Part shown: piece after piece, positions 16,037 to 25,091 of the stretch
Position numbering within the stretch: position 1 is the first letter of the stretch
Layout of the letters: each line of letters starts with the position of its first letter
NCBI GenBank assembly: GCA_963720945.1
Contig: CAVRHH010000031.1
Span: 372,001 to 436,000 of the forward strand
DNA: 64,000 bases
Direction of reading: 5' to 3'
DNA from: Bog-532 sp963720945
GTDB taxonomy: Bacteria > Actinomycetota > Actinomycetes > Streptosporangiales > Streptosporangiaceae
Notes under the pieces: model-generated
The model's input: the letters and a program-made list of their open reading frames with translations, nothing else
Databases searched by the model: none
What the model was told of the DNA's origin: nothing
Position numbers and translations under genes: made by a program

Positions 16037-16675
16037 TCAGGACGGGGCGAACCGGACCCGCAGCCCGCACTTACGGACCACCGAGTAGAACCACAGCGCC
16101 GACAGGCCCGCGCCGACGACCACGGCGGCGACGGTGACGGCCGTGGTCAGCAGCAGGAACAAGGTCATCGGCTCGGTCACCATCATGACCGAGAACCCGA
16201 CCGTCAGCAGGAAGAACAGTCCCGCCCACAGCCACGTGGCGCCCTGGAAGAACCGGTGCAGCGCGGGGTGGTGCGTGGACGGCTGGCGGAGCGCCACGAC
16301 CTCCGCGGCCAGCCGCGCGATCAGCGGCTTGCGGGTCGGGGCGGTCCGCGCGAACAGCACCGCCATGGCCAGGTTGGCCAGCGGGAACTGCAGCAGGAAG
16401 AAGAACACGTTGCCGGTACTGACCACCATGGCGGCCTGCACGGTCATCACCAGGGCCGAGATCGTGACCAGCCCGGGAATGCTGCCGGTGACCACCTTGC
16501 GGACGATGGCGACCAGCCACAGCACCGCTGCCGCGCCGATCATGGCGCCGTTCCGCCCGGAGAGTTCCTGGCCGATGACGTAGCCGATGCCCGGCAGCCC
16601 CACCGACTCGGTGAGGTTCCAGAGCACCGTCCGCAGGAGCCGGCCGGGGCGCGGCAGCTCGAGGTTCTCAGCCAT
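16037..16675 (-). CDS. VC0807-like / DUF3159-type integral membrane protein
   Basis: A 212-residue membrane protein with about five to six hydrophobic segments: TVLWNLTESVGLPGIGYVIG, AMIGAAAVLWLVAIVRKVV, ITISALVMT-like stretch, FFFLLQFPLANLAMAVLFA and MTLFLLLTTAVTVAAVVVGA. The family is widespread in actinobacteria with no proven function. ATG 16675 is chosen because a -10 box (TATCCT) sits 7 nt before it; the frame extends to ATG 16708 without support. It is convergent with nusB (34 bp apart). Confidence 0.75.
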   Translation of the reverse strand: MAENLELPRPGRLLRTVLWNLTESVGLPGIGYVIGQELSGRNGAMIGAAAVLWLVAIVRKVVTGSIPGLVTISALVMTVQAAMVVSTGNVFFFLLQFPLANLAMAVLFARTAPTRKPLIARLAAEVVALRQPSTHHPALHRFFQGATWLWAGLFFLLTVGFSVMMVTEPMTLFLLLTTAVTVAAVVVGAGLSALWFYSVVRKCGLRVRFAPS

Positions 16676-16682
16676 GGCGAAG

Positions 16683-16688
16683 AGGATA
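16683..16688 (-). promoter_or_regulatory. -10 box TATCCT, leaderless start of the membrane protein gene
   Basis: On the minus strand TATCCT is followed by 7 nt and then ATG 16675, so the transcript would start at the start codon. Confidence 0.4.
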
Positions 16689-16886
16689 CGTGCTGAGACT
16701 GAAGGCAACCCCCATATCTCATGAAGGTGTCCGCAGTCCGTTAGAAATAGGCGGCCGGCCTCGGGAAACCCTCCGGGCTTTGGCTTCCGGGGCGTGTCGG
16801 CCGCCGTGTGCTGGTATGTACGGCCCCGTTTCGCGGCCCTGCCGCCCGGGCGTGCCGGGCATCTCCCGGGCGTGTCGTGTCACGCC

Positions 16887-16932
16887 GGCCCTCGCGACCT
16901 CCCGACATTGGCCCTCGCGACCTCCCGACATT
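16887..16932. repeat. Perfect 23-bp tandem duplication
   Basis: Two identical 23-bp copies (16887-16909 and 16910-16932, each starting GGCCCTCGCGACC and ending CCCGACATT). The second copy runs into the -35-like box of the damage promoter, so the duplication lies right at the regulatory site. Confidence 0.9.
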
Positions 16933-16953
16933 GTCGGTGGGCGGCACTACATT
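16931..16953 (+). promoter_or_regulatory. RecA-independent DNA-damage promoter (PafBC-type)
   Basis: TTGTCGGTG (16931-16939), 8 bp, then TACATT (16948-16953). This matches exactly the published mycobacterial RecA-NDp pattern TTGTCRGTG-N8-TANNNT, the target of the PafBC activator. The -10 ends 6 nt before ATG 16960, so the methyltransferase-dinB transcript would be leaderless. Family knowledge supplies the consensus; induction by damage is an inference. Confidence 0.75.
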
Positions 16954-16959
16954 GAAGCC

Positions 16960-17742
16960 ATGTCGCGAGGAGGCGGGGCCGTGGGCGGTGACGAGCGCGT
17001 GGCGGTAGGCCGGCGTGACGGCGCGCGTCCGTCCGTCGTCTGGGACGTGCTGCGCGGCGTGCTCACGGCGCGGGCGGCCGGCATCGGCCGGGACCGGCTG
17101 GACGTCATCGACGCCGGCGGCGGGACCGGCGGCTTCGCCGTGCCGCTGGCCGCCCTGGGGCATTCGGTCACGGTGGTGGACCCGAGCCCGGACTCGCTGG
17201 CGGCCGCGCAGCGCCGCGCCGCCGAGGCGGACGTGCGGATCAGCGCCGTCCAGGGGGACGCCGCGGGCCTGGACAGCGTGGTCGGGGAGGGCGCCGCCGA
17301 CCTCGTGATCTGCCACAGCGTCCTCGAGTACGTCGACTCGCCGGCCGACGCGCTGGCCGCCATCTCCCGCGTGCTGCGGCCCGGAGCCACCGTGAGCGTG
17401 CTGGCCGCCAGCGTCGCCGCCGCCATCCTGCACCGGGCGGTCTCGGGCCGGTTCGCCGACGCCCGCGCGCTGCTGGACACCGCGGCCGGACCGGGGGACC
17501 GGCCCGGCGCGGCCGTCCCGCGCTACTTCACGCTGCCCGGCCTGACCGCGCTGATCGAGGCGGCGGGGCTGCAGCCCGGCGCCGCGCACGGCGTCTCGGT
17601 CTTCGCGGATCTCGTGCCCAGCGTCCTCGTGGACGCCGATCCCGGGGCCGCGGAGGCGCTGCGCGCGCTGGAGACGGCGGCCGCGACGTACCCGCCGCTG
17701 CGTGACATCGCCGCCAAACTGCACGTGCTGGGACGCCGGTAG
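16960..17742 (+). CDS. Class I SAM-dependent methyltransferase, dinB-linked
   Basis: A 260-residue methyltransferase with SAM motif I VIDAGGGTGGFAVPLAALGH near residue 49, motif II VTVVDPSPDSLAAA, and post-motif ADLVICHSVLEYVDSPADAL near residue 110. It probably acts on a small molecule or RNA; the substrate is not shown. Its start lies 6 nt after the -10 of the damage promoter, and dinB begins 3 bp after its stop, so both are expected to be induced by DNA damage. In-frame sequence upstream to 16690 is the promoter and repeat region and is not coding. Confidence 0.85.
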   Translation: MSRGGGAVGGDERVAVGRRDGARPSVVWDVLRGVLTARAAGIGRDRLDVIDAGGGTGGFAVPLAALGHSVTVVDPSPDSLAAAQRRAAEADVRISAVQGDAAGLDSVVGEGAADLVICHSVLEYVDSPADALAAISRVLRPGATVSVLAASVAAAILHRAVSGRFADARALLDTAAGPGDRPGAAVPRYFTLPGLTALIEAAGLQPGAAHGVSVFADLVPSVLVDADPGAAEALRALETAAATYPPLRDIAAKLHVLGRR

Positions 17743-17745
17743 GCC

Positions 17746-18987
17746 ATGAGCGGGCCCGGGCCCACCGGAGGCGAGCCGGCCGACGACACGGGATGCCACA
17801 TCCTGCACGTCGACATGGACGCCTTCTACGCCAGTGTGGAAATAAGAGAGCGGCCCGACCTGGCCGGCCAGCCGGTGATCGTCGGCTCCCCGAGCGGGCG
17901 CAGCGTCGTGCTGTCCGCGTCCTACGAGGCGCGGAAGTTCGGGGTGCGTTCCGCGATGCCGGCCGTCCGGGCCAGGCGGCTGTGCCCGCAGGCGATCTTC
18001 ATCCCGCCCCGGCATTCCGTGTACAGCGCGGTCTCCAAGCAGGTCATGACGGTATTCCGCTCGGTCACCCCGCTGGTGGAGCCGCTGGCCCTGGACGAGG
18101 CGTTCCTCGACGTCTCCGGCGCGCAGCGGCTGCTCGGCTCGCCGGCCTGGATCGGCGCCGCGATCCGGCGGCAGGTCGAGGCCGAGCAGGGTCTCACCTG
18201 CTCGGTGGGCATCGCGCCGTGCAAGTTCGTCGCCAAGATCGCGTCCGTGCACTGCAAGCCGGACGGCCTGCTGGTCGTGCCGTGCGACGGCGTGCTCAGC
18301 TTCCTGCACCCGCTGCCCGTCTCGGCGCTGTGGGGGGTGGGCGCGCGCACCGGGGAGACCCTCGCCCGGCTCGGGCTGCGCACGGTGGGTGACATTGCTC
18401 ATGCTCCGCTGGCCACGCTGCAGCAGGCCCTGGGCGCGGCCGTTGGCTCCCATCTCGCCGCGCTGGCCTGGGGCCGGGACAGCCGCCCGGTGACCCCGCA
18501 CGCCCCGGACAAGAGCATCGGCGCCGAGGAGACGTTCCCGACCGACATCAGCGATCCGGATGTGGTCCGCCGTGAGCTGCTCCGGCTGTCCGAGCGGACC
18601 GCCCGCAGCCTGCGTGAATCCGGCTGTGCGGCCCGGACGGTGACGGTGAAGCTGCGGCTGGCGAATTTCACGACGATTACGCGGTCCCGGACCCTGGCCG
18701 AGCCGACCGATCTGGCCCGTAAGATCTACGCCACCGCGTGCGCCCTGCATGAGGGCTCCGGCCTGGACCGGAACGCTCCGCTGCGGCTGGTGGGCGTGCG
18801 GGCGACCGGGCTGGCAGCCGCCTCGTCCGCCGCCACCCAGCTGGCGTTCGGCGAGCGGCCGTCCGGCTGGCGGGAGGCGGAACGGGCGATGGACCAGATC
18901 GCGCAACGGTTCGGCACCGGGGCCGTCCGCCCCGCGGCGCTGGTTACCGATCCCGGCGGCCGCCAGGGCCCGGATCAGGACCGCTGA
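17746..18987 (+). CDS. dinB: DNA polymerase IV (Y-family translesion polymerase)
   Basis: A 413-residue error-prone polymerase. Catalytic residues are visible in HVDMDAFYASVE (first Asp, near residue 24) and ALDEAFLDVSGA (Asp-Glu, near 116). Steric-gate region FYASVE, little-finger domain and HhH segments (WGVGARTGETLARLG) follow. A C-terminal clamp-binding box QLAFGE occurs near residue 365, so the enzyme should bind the beta clamp. Follows the methyltransferase by 3 bp under the PafBC-type promoter. It is intact and normal in length. Confidence 0.95.
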   Translation: MSGPGPTGGEPADDTGCHILHVDMDAFYASVEIRERPDLAGQPVIVGSPSGRSVVLSASYEARKFGVRSAMPAVRARRLCPQAIFIPPRHSVYSAVSKQVMTVFRSVTPLVEPLALDEAFLDVSGAQRLLGSPAWIGAAIRRQVEAEQGLTCSVGIAPCKFVAKIASVHCKPDGLLVVPCDGVLSFLHPLPVSALWGVGARTGETLARLGLRTVGDIAHAPLATLQQALGAAVGSHLAALAWGRDSRPVTPHAPDKSIGAEETFPTDISDPDVVRRELLRLSERTARSLRESGCAARTVTVKLRLANFTTITRSRTLAEPTDLARKIYATACALHEGSGLDRNAPLRLVGVRATGLAAASSAATQLAFGERPSGWREAERAMDQIAQRFGTGAVRPAALVTDPGGRQGPDQDR

Positions 18988-19178
18988 TCCCATCCCGGGA
19001 GGCGCTTTGACCACCAGAGGGGACCATGTGAACGGCGCAGGAAAACCCGCGTGTGCGTGCAGTCCCGGCCACCCTTCCACCGCGCCCGTCCCGGCTCGTA
19101 TTCTGGAGGTGGGTCGGGGAAGACCGGTGGCTGTCACCGAACCCCTGATCCTGCATGCAAGGTTCCATGGGAGGCGTC

Positions 19179-19610
19179 GTGCCGCTCTCTGAGCATGAGC
19201 AGCGTCAGCTCGAGCAGATCGAGCAGGCGCTCTACAGCGAGGATCCGAAATTTGTGCATGCGGTTCGCTCCAGCGACCCGCGCGTGCATTACAAGCGCCG
19301 GGCCTATCAGGCCGCGGCCGGATTCGTGCTGGGTGTCGGACTGCTGCTCGGCGGGGTCATATCCCAGTTCATCTGGGTAGGCGTCGCGGGCTTCGTGGTC
19401 ATGCTCGTCTGCTGTATGTGGTGGCTGACCAGCTGGCGGCACATCAACGCGTTGTCGGCGGGGGCGCTCGGCCCGGCCCGGCCGAAAGCCGCCTCCCGCC
19501 GCCGGCGCCGCCAGCAACGCCGCGCGGGCGGCCGGGGGGCCCGGGTGGCCAGCCCGGGCATGATGGAACGTCTGGAGGAGCGGTGGCGGCGCCGCCAGGA
19601 GGGCGGCTGA
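19179..19610 (+). CDS. DUF3040 membrane protein
   Basis: A 143-residue protein starting in the canonical DUF3040 way, PLSEHEQRQLEQIEQALYSE, followed by DPKFVHAVRSSDP. Two hydrophobic segments come next (AAAGFVLGVGLLLGGVIS and VGVAGFVVMLVCCMWWL). The C-terminus is Arg-rich and basic (KAASRRRRRQQRRAGG). GTG 19179 has GGGAGG 4 nt upstream and gives the family N-terminus; ATG 19167 and 19155 are alternatives. In actinobacteria DUF3040 genes commonly follow dinB, as here. The role is unknown; the topology suggests a small inner-membrane protein with a DNA- or lipid-binding basic tail. Confidence 0.88.
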   Translation: MPLSEHEQRQLEQIEQALYSEDPKFVHAVRSSDPRVHYKRRAYQAAAGFVLGVGLLLGGVISQFIWVGVAGFVVMLVCCMWWLTSWRHINALSAGALGPARPKAASRRRRRQQRRAGGRGARVASPGMMERLEERWRRRQEGG

Positions 19611-19641
19611 CCCGCGGCATCCGCCGGCTGGGCGGCGCCCG

Positions 19642-20043
19642 GTGATCCATGCGGACCTCATCCGGCTGCGGCAGGTACGCGACCGGATCGACCGTGACTA
19701 CCCCGAACCGCTCGACGTCGCGGCGCTGGCGCGCACGGCCCTGATGTCGCCCGGGCACTTTTCCCGCAGCTTCCGCGCCGCCTTCGGCGAGACGCCCTAC
19801 AGCTATCTGATGACCCGGCGGATCGAGCGCGCCAAGGCGCTGCTGCGCCGCGGCGACCTCACCGTGACCGAGGTCTGCTTCGCGGTGGGCTGTACCTCAC
19901 TCGGCTCGTTCAGCTCACGGTTCACCGAACTGGTCGGCGAGAGCCCGAGTTCGTACCGGGCCCGCGGCCACGACCCGGGCGCGGCGATCCCGGCCTGCCT
20001 CGCCAAGATCCATACCCGCCCGGTGCGACTGCGCGTTCCGTGA
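19642..20043 (+). CDS. AraC-family DNA-binding protein, no ligand domain
   Basis: A 133-residue protein consisting almost only of the AraC double helix-turn-helix: LDVAALARTALMSPGHFSRS (HTH1, near residue 24), FRAAFGETPYSYLMTRRIER, LTVTEVCFAVGCTSLGSFSS (HTH2, near 73) and RFTELVGESPSSYRAR. There is no sensor domain, so activity may be set by its amount or by a partner. GTG 19642 lacks a strong ribosome site. It lies 31 bp after DUF3040 and is convergent with the transglutaminase gene. Targets are unknown. Confidence 0.85.
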   Translation: MIHADLIRLRQVRDRIDRDYPEPLDVAALARTALMSPGHFSRSFRAAFGETPYSYLMTRRIERAKALLRRGDLTVTEVCFAVGCTSLGSFSSRFTELVGESPSSYRARGHDPGAAIPACLAKIHTRPVRLRVP

Positions 20044-20066
20044 ACCGGCCGGCAACATGCTGCGGT

Positions 20067-22556
20067 TCAACCAGCCGAGGTAGGGCTCTGCGCCGGCCGC
20101 CGGGCTCTGAGCCGCCACACGGCGGACTGGGCCCGGCTGGCCGCCCCGGCCAGCTGCGCGGCCCCGGCCGAGGCCGGCCCGAGCGCGGACGTGGGGAACA
20201 GCCGCGCCCGCCAGCGGGCCCGGCGATCCACCGACGCCGCCAGCCCGCGCCGGACCAGGTCGAGGTCGGCGTGCGTGGGCGCGACCGTGCTCGGGGTCCC
20301 CGCGTAGCTGGCGCGCTCTTCCGCGAGGGCCACCCGGCGCAGCGCCGCGGCCGCGGCGGGCGGCAGACCGCACTGCGCCGCGATCCGCTGCGCGGCCGCG
20401 CGCGGCGACTCGCTGGGCCGTCGCCGGACGCGGTAGTCGGCCAGATCGTCGAGCACCTCATGCCAGGCCGCGTGGGCCCGCTCGGCGTCACCGGTCCGGC
20501 GCAGCCGGCTCCGCCGCCGCAGGGACCGGCTGGCCCACGGCACGATCGCCGCGGCGGCCGCCACGGCGAGCACCCCGATGCCCACCGGCTCCGCCGGGAA
20601 CCCGCCGGTGGCGGTGACCCCGGTCGAGCCGGAACCGTTCCCGGTCAGCCCGCGGGCGTGCGGGTTGAGGCTCGACGAGCCGTTCGACCCGGTGGATCCG
20701 GTGTTCGCCTGGCTGTGCAGCGGGGTCAAGGCCTGGCTGGTGCCGCCGCCCGCCGCCTGCGGGACGCTGTAGGGGGGCGGGACCGCGGTGCCCTGGCCGC
20801 CGCTGCCCGCCGGCGTGGGCTCGAACCGCAGCCAGCCCGCCCCCTGGAAGTACAGCTCCGGCCACGCGTGCGCGTCGCTGGTCCGGACCGTCCAGGTGCC
20901 GATCCCCGTCGACGTGCCGGACGTGAAGCCCACCGCCACCCGGGAGGGGATACCGAGCAGACGGGCCAGCACGGCCATCGCGAACGCGAACTGCTGGCAG
21001 TAGCCGCGCTTGCTGACGGTGAGGAAATGGCTGAGGCCCGATGCGTTCGCCGGCTCGGTGGCGTTCAGGCTGTAGCTGAAGCCGCCCCGCTGGGTGAACC
21101 ACTGCTGCAGCGCGATGGCCTTGCCGTAGGGGGTGTCCGCGCTGGCGGTGACCTTCCTGGCGAGCGCGGTCAGCGGCCGGAACGCCGCCGGGACGTTCAG
21201 GTACTGGTCGGCGATCGCGGCCGGCGGCGCCGGCGCCTTGTTCAGCTGCGCCACGGTGGGGGAGATCTCGTCGCTGGTCACCGTGTACGACAGGCCGGAC
21301 AGCGAGGTCCCGAAGCCGAGCACCATGGCCGTGCCGACATCCTCCACCCAGTGTCCCGGGACGCTGATCCGGGTGGCCGGGTACGGCACGGGCAGGAAGC
21401 TGACCCCCGAGGTCGAGCTCGCCGTCCCGCGCCGGATGGTGACGTGCGTGGTCACACCGGAGTGATCCGCCTCGGTCAGGCCCTGCGGCGACGGCAGCTT
21501 TCCCGCCACCGAAGCGGCCGGCCCCCCGCCGCCGCCCATCGACCACTGCGTGGTGGACAGGTTGCCCAGCACGTACATCTGCAGGTACTGCGGGACGGGG
21601 TCGGTCGTCCGGTAGGTCAGGACCGTCGACGCCTGGCCTTCCTTCAGGTCCTGGGTCATCGCCGCGAGCGGGTTCGGCACGGCCGTCCCGTTCCCGGCGC
21701 CCGGCGCCGTCCCGGTCGATCCGAAGATGTTGACGTGCGCGGGGAACATGCGGTTGACGCGGAGACCGGGCACGAAGAGCGGCACGCATAGCGCGACCAC
21801 GATGGAGGCCGTCCCGATCCGCCGGCCCGCCATCGTCAGTGACCGGGCGTCCGGTGCCCGGGCCGTCCCCGGCGATCCCGGTGTCCCCGGCGATCCCGGT
21901 GTCCCCGGCGATCCCGGTGTCCCCGGCGATCCCGGCCGGACGGCGCCGTCGGCGCGCCAGAGACCGACCGTCCGCCCCCACAGCCGGAGCCGCTCCCGGC
22001 CGTCGGCGGCCAGGATGAGCAGGTATCCGGCCGTGCCCGCGCAGAAGACGACCGTCGTGCCGAACCCGTTGCGCGTGGCCGGCGTCGTCGTGGGCACGAT
22101 GAACAGCGCCAGCAGCGGCAGGCCGGCGACCGCCGAGCTGCGCAGCCGTACCGCCAGCGTGTCGGTGGCCAGCGCGGCCAGTGCGATTCCGGCCGTCGAC
22201 AGCAGCAGCAGGCCCGGCGTCGGCGGTACCGGCGGTGAGAACCGGTCCGCGTCGGCCATGCCCTGCAGGCCCAGCTGCCACAGGTAGCTCAGCGAGGCGG
22301 GGGTGGGCACCACCAGCATCCAGGAGCGCGCGGCCGCGAACACCACGTTGAGGTAGATCAGCAGGCCGGCCAGGCTGGCAGCGAGGCTGACGATGAGCGG
22401 CGGCCGGCGCCACTGGGCCGCCAGGCCGATGGCCGCCACCACGGCGATGGCGCCGAGCCCGGCCCAGAACCACTGCGGGCTTTCAAACAGCGCGTACAGG
22501 GAGGTCGAGGCGAGGGCCGTGCCCGTGGCCGCGGCCAGCGTCAGCCGGTAGCTCAC
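20067..22556 (-). CDS. TgpA-like transglutaminase membrane protein
   Basis: An 829-residue protein: N-terminal cluster of about six membrane helices, a large extracytoplasmic region with the transglutaminase core, one more helix near residue 690, and a cytoplasmic DUF4129-like tail. The catalytic triad is visible as GYCQQFAFAMAVLARLLG (Cys), SDAHAWPELYF (His) and LRFEPTP (acid region). A GSPGTP repeat (four units, 18-bp DNA repeat) lies in a loop. GTG 22556 overlaps the upstream stop. Third gene of the moxR-DUF58-transglutaminase operon; such operons are common in actinobacteria, but substrate and role are unproven. Confidence 0.9.
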   Translation of the reverse strand: MSYRLTLAAATGTALASTSLYALFESPQWFWAGLGAIAVVAAIGLAAQWRRPPLIVSLAASLAGLLIYLNVVFAAARSWMLVVPTPASLSYLWQLGLQGMADADRFSPPVPPTPGLLLLSTAGIALAALATDTLAVRLRSSAVAGLPLLALFIVPTTTPATRNGFGTTVVFCAGTAGYLLILAADGRERLRLWGRTVGLWRADGAVRPGSPGTPGSPGTPGSPGTPGSPGTARAPDARSLTMAGRRIGTASIVVALCVPLFVPGLRVNRMFPAHVNIFGSTGTAPGAGNGTAVPNPLAAMTQDLKEGQASTVLTYRTTDPVPQYLQMYVLGNLSTTQWSMGGGGGPAASVAGKLPSPQGLTEADHSGVTTHVTIRRGTASSTSGVSFLPVPYPATRISVPGHWVEDVGTAMVLGFGTSLSGLSYTVTSDEISPTVAQLNKAPAPPAAIADQYLNVPAAFRPLTALARKVTASADTPYGKAIALQQWFTQRGGFSYSLNATEPANASGLSHFLTVSKRGYCQQFAFAMAVLARLLGIPSRVAVGFTSGTSTGIGTWTVRTSDAHAWPELYFQGAGWLRFEPTPAGSGGQGTAVPPPYSVPQAAGGGTSQALTPLHSQANTGSTGSNGSSSLNPHARGLTGNGSGSTGVTATGGFPAEPVGIGVLAVAAAAAIVPWASRSLRRRSRLRRTGDAERAHAAWHEVLDDLADYRVRRRPSESPRAAAQRIAAQCGLPPAAAAALRRVALAEERASYAGTPSTVAPTHADLDLVRRGLAASVDRRARWRARLFPTSALGPASAGAAQLAGAASRAQSAVWRLRARRPAQSPTSAG
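21867..21938. repeat. 18-bp coding tandem repeat in transglutaminase gene
   Basis: Unit CCCCGGCGATCCCGGTGT occurs at 21867, 21885 and 21903 with a partial fourth at 21921. On the minus strand it encodes GSPGTP repeats in a cytoplasmic or loop segment. The length keeps frame. Confidence 0.85.
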
Positions 22557-23881
22557 CCCGTCGCCTCCGGGTGCGCGGCGGGCCGGCCGGCGGCACCGGC
22601 CGGGGGCACCGGGGGGGCCTCGGCGCTGACCATGCGGCGGAACAAGCCGGCCGCCGCCGGGCTGTGCAGTTCCCGCCACGCGTCGGCCAGCGATGTGCCG
22701 GCGGTGACGACCGCGACCCGCCACCCCGCCGCGATGAGGATGTCCGGCGCGGCCAGGGCGCTCGCGGAGCCGCCGCGCGCGGGCCGCCCCGCCTTCCAGT
22801 GCGCCCCGTCGAACAGCAGCGCCATGGCCGGGGTCGTGCCCTGGTGACACGCGGCGAGCAGCCGGGCCTGGGCGGGGGACATCATCCCGCACACCGCGAT
22901 GATCTGCCCGCGGCTGCTGGCGCGCAGCGTGGCCACCCCCCGGCGGAGGTCGACGTTGCGGGACGGCTGGATCACGGCCAGCCTTTCCATCAGCGATTCC
23001 GCGGCCGGCCCGGCGGGCGTCACCTCACCGGAGTCGGTGACCAGCCGCGTGTCGATGCCCTGGCCGGCCAGGTGGGCGCCGATCGAGGCCGCCGCGCTGA
23101 CCGCGGTCTCGAACGGCGACCCGGGCCCGGCGCCCACGTACGCCGCCCGCCGCGTGTCGATGAGCAGCAGCGCCCGGTTGTGCCACTGCTGCTCCTCGCG
23201 GCGCACCATCAGTTCCCCGTACCGCGCGGTGGACCGCCAGTGCACCCGGCGCAGCTCGTCGCCGTCCCGGTAGGCCCGCGGGGCGATGTCGTCCTCGCCG
23301 GCCGCGGCGACCGTGCGCATGCCGCTTTCGCCGTCGCCGAGCCGGCTGCCGGGAATCGCGACCCGGGGCAGCGGCGCGATGTCCGGCGTGACCACCAGCG
23401 TGCTCTTGGTCGCGAACGAGCGGCCGATCGACACCAGGCCGAACGCGTCCGCCACCCGGATCTGCAGTGGGCCGATCGTGTATCTGCCCCGCTTGTCCAT
23501 CTGGACCTGGTGGGTCAGGTCGCGGCTGCCGCCCGCCTCGATCGCCCCCAGTACGAAACGTGGCCGCCCGATCCCGGAGTGCTGGCCGAGATCCTCGGCC
23601 AGCAGCAGCCCGGTACGCAGCCGGGAGACGTTCGACAGCCGGATGAGCACCTCGGCCGGCCGCCCGGCCGGCACCCGGCGCGGCTGGACCTGCCGGGTGC
23701 AGGACAGCCGGTACCGCGCCCGCGTGGCGACCAGCGCGGACAGCAGCGGGAGCATCATCAGCAGGACACCGATGCGCAGCACGTCGGCCTCGTCCAGGCC
23801 GAAACCAGCCACGACCGCCGCGCACCCCACGGCCAGGAAGGTCTTGCCCCTGGTGGTCAGCGCGCTGATCAGTGCCCGCAT
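22553..23881 (-). CDS. DUF58 domain protein
   Basis: A 442-residue protein with two N-terminal membrane segments (FLAVGCAAVVAGFGL and LRIGVLLMMLPLLSALVA). The DUF58 signature is near residue 235: RDGDELRRVHWRSTARYGEL, followed by MVRREEQQWHNRALLLIDTR, the start of a von Willebrand A-like fold. Partners of MoxR ATPases carry this domain. ATG 23881 is preferred; ATG 23896 is 15 bp upstream. GTGA overlap couples it to the transglutaminase gene. It may be loaded or remodelled by MoxR; the target is unknown. Confidence 0.9.
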   Translation of the reverse strand: MRALISALTTRGKTFLAVGCAAVVAGFGLDEADVLRIGVLLMMLPLLSALVATRARYRLSCTRQVQPRRVPAGRPAEVLIRLSNVSRLRTGLLLAEDLGQHSGIGRPRFVLGAIEAGGSRDLTHQVQMDKRGRYTIGPLQIRVADAFGLVSIGRSFATKSTLVVTPDIAPLPRVAIPGSRLGDGESGMRTVAAAGEDDIAPRAYRDGDELRRVHWRSTARYGELMVRREEQQWHNRALLLIDTRRAAYVGAGPGSPFETAVSAAASIGAHLAGQGIDTRLVTDSGEVTPAGPAAESLMERLAVIQPSRNVDLRRGVATLRASSRGQIIAVCGMMSPAQARLLAACHQGTTPAMALLFDGAHWKAGRPARGGSASALAAPDILIAAGWRVAVVTAGTSLADAWRELHSPAAAGLFRRMVSAEAPPVPPAGAAGRPAAHPEATG

Positions 23882-23923
23882 GGCGATCCTTCGCATCCTC
23901 GCCCGGTCGCGGTGGCCCGCCGG

Positions 23924-24889
23924 TCAGCGCCGCGCTGGCAACGGCAGCCGCGCCACGATGCCGGCCAGCACCTGTTCGGGCAGCTGGCCCGCGACGAGGG
24001 CCTCCGGGGTGGGCAGCAAGCGGTGCGCGAGCACCGGGACGGCCAGGGCCTGCACGTCGTCCGGTATCACGTAGTCGCGGCCGTCGAGCGCGGCCCAGGC
24101 GCGGCTGGCGCGCAGCAGGTGGAGCGTCGCCCGCGGGGACGCCCCGAGGCGCAGGTCCTCATGCGACCGGGTGGCGTTGACCAGGGTGATCACGTACTGC
24201 TTGAGCAGGTCGGAGACCATCACGCCGCGGACCGCCGCGGCCAGGTCGCGCACGTCGTTGGCGTGCGCCACCGGCTTGACGTCCTCCAGCGGGGACGCCG
24301 ACCCGTGGGTATCGATCATCTCCAGCTCGGCGGCCGCCGTCGGGTAGCCGATGGAGATGCGCGCGGTGAAGCGGTCGCGCTGGGCCTCGGGGAGCGGGTA
24401 CGTCCCTTCCATCTCCACCGGGTTCTGGGTGGCGATCACCATGAACGGCGATTCCAGCGGGAAGGTGGTCCCGTCCACCGTGACCTGCCCCTCCTCCATG
24501 CTTTCCAGAAGCGCGGACTGGGTCTTGGGGGAGGCCCGGTTGATCTCGTCGCCGACGACGATGTTGGCGAATACCGGCCCCGGCTTGAACTCGAATTCCC
24601 GTCGTTCCTGATTGAACGCGCTGACCCCGGTGACGTCGCTCGGCAGCAGGTCGGGGGTGAACTGGATCCGGCGGACCGTGCAGTCGATCGACCGGGCGAG
24701 CGCCTTGGCCAGCATCGTCTTGCCGACCCCGGGGACGTCCTCGATGAGTAGATGCCCCTCGGCGAGCAGCACGGCCAGGGTGAGGCGGACCGCGTTCGAC
24801 TTCCCGTCGATCACCGATTCGACGGCCGCACTGATACGGCCGGCCACGGCCACGAGGTCATCGAGCGCGCTGGCTGGGTCGCGCCCCAT
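23924..24889 (-). CDS. MoxR-family AAA+ ATPase
   Basis: A 321-residue AAA+ protein. Walker A is EDVPGVGKTMLAKALARSID near residue 51, Walker B is VVGDEINRASPKTQSALLE near 113, sensor 1 is MVIATQNPVEMEGTYPLPEA near 150, and sensor 2 is in LRLGASPRATLHLLRASRAW near 240. MoxR proteins act as chaperones for vWA-domain proteins, here the DUF58 partner immediately downstream. Start ATG 24889 has AGGTGG 8 nt upstream; the frame is open to 24928. First gene of the operon, divergent from mraZ across a 700-bp repeat-bearing region. Confidence 0.93.
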   Translation of the reverse strand: MGRDPASALDDLVAVAGRISAAVESVIDGKSNAVRLTLAVLLAEGHLLIEDVPGVGKTMLAKALARSIDCTVRRIQFTPDLLPSDVTGVSAFNQERREFEFKPGPVFANIVVGDEINRASPKTQSALLESMEEGQVTVDGTTFPLESPFMVIATQNPVEMEGTYPLPEAQRDRFTARISIGYPTAAAELEMIDTHGSASPLEDVKPVAHANDVRDLAAAVRGVMVSDLLKQYVITLVNATRSHEDLRLGASPRATLHLLRASRAWAALDGRDYVIPDDVQALAVPVLAHRLLPTPEALVAGQLPEQVLAGIVARLPLPARR

Positions 24890-25091
24890 CTCCACTACCA
24901 CCTGGCCTCCTCGATGGCCTGACGCCACACCGGCCGCCAGCGGCGCAGCACCCCCACGCCGCGTGCTGCTTCATAACGACAGTACGTCCTACCTCAGCCG
25001 ATGCGCGACGCTTCGCCGGTCCGGAAAGCAGGCCGTCCCGGTCCGGGGAGCAGGCAGTACTGGCTACCGGAACATGCCCCGGCAGCACCCT

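Noticed and set aside
16690..16959. N-terminal extension of the methyltransferase
   Set aside because: It is in frame but consists of the promoter and the 23-bp duplication; the -10 box places the start at 16960.
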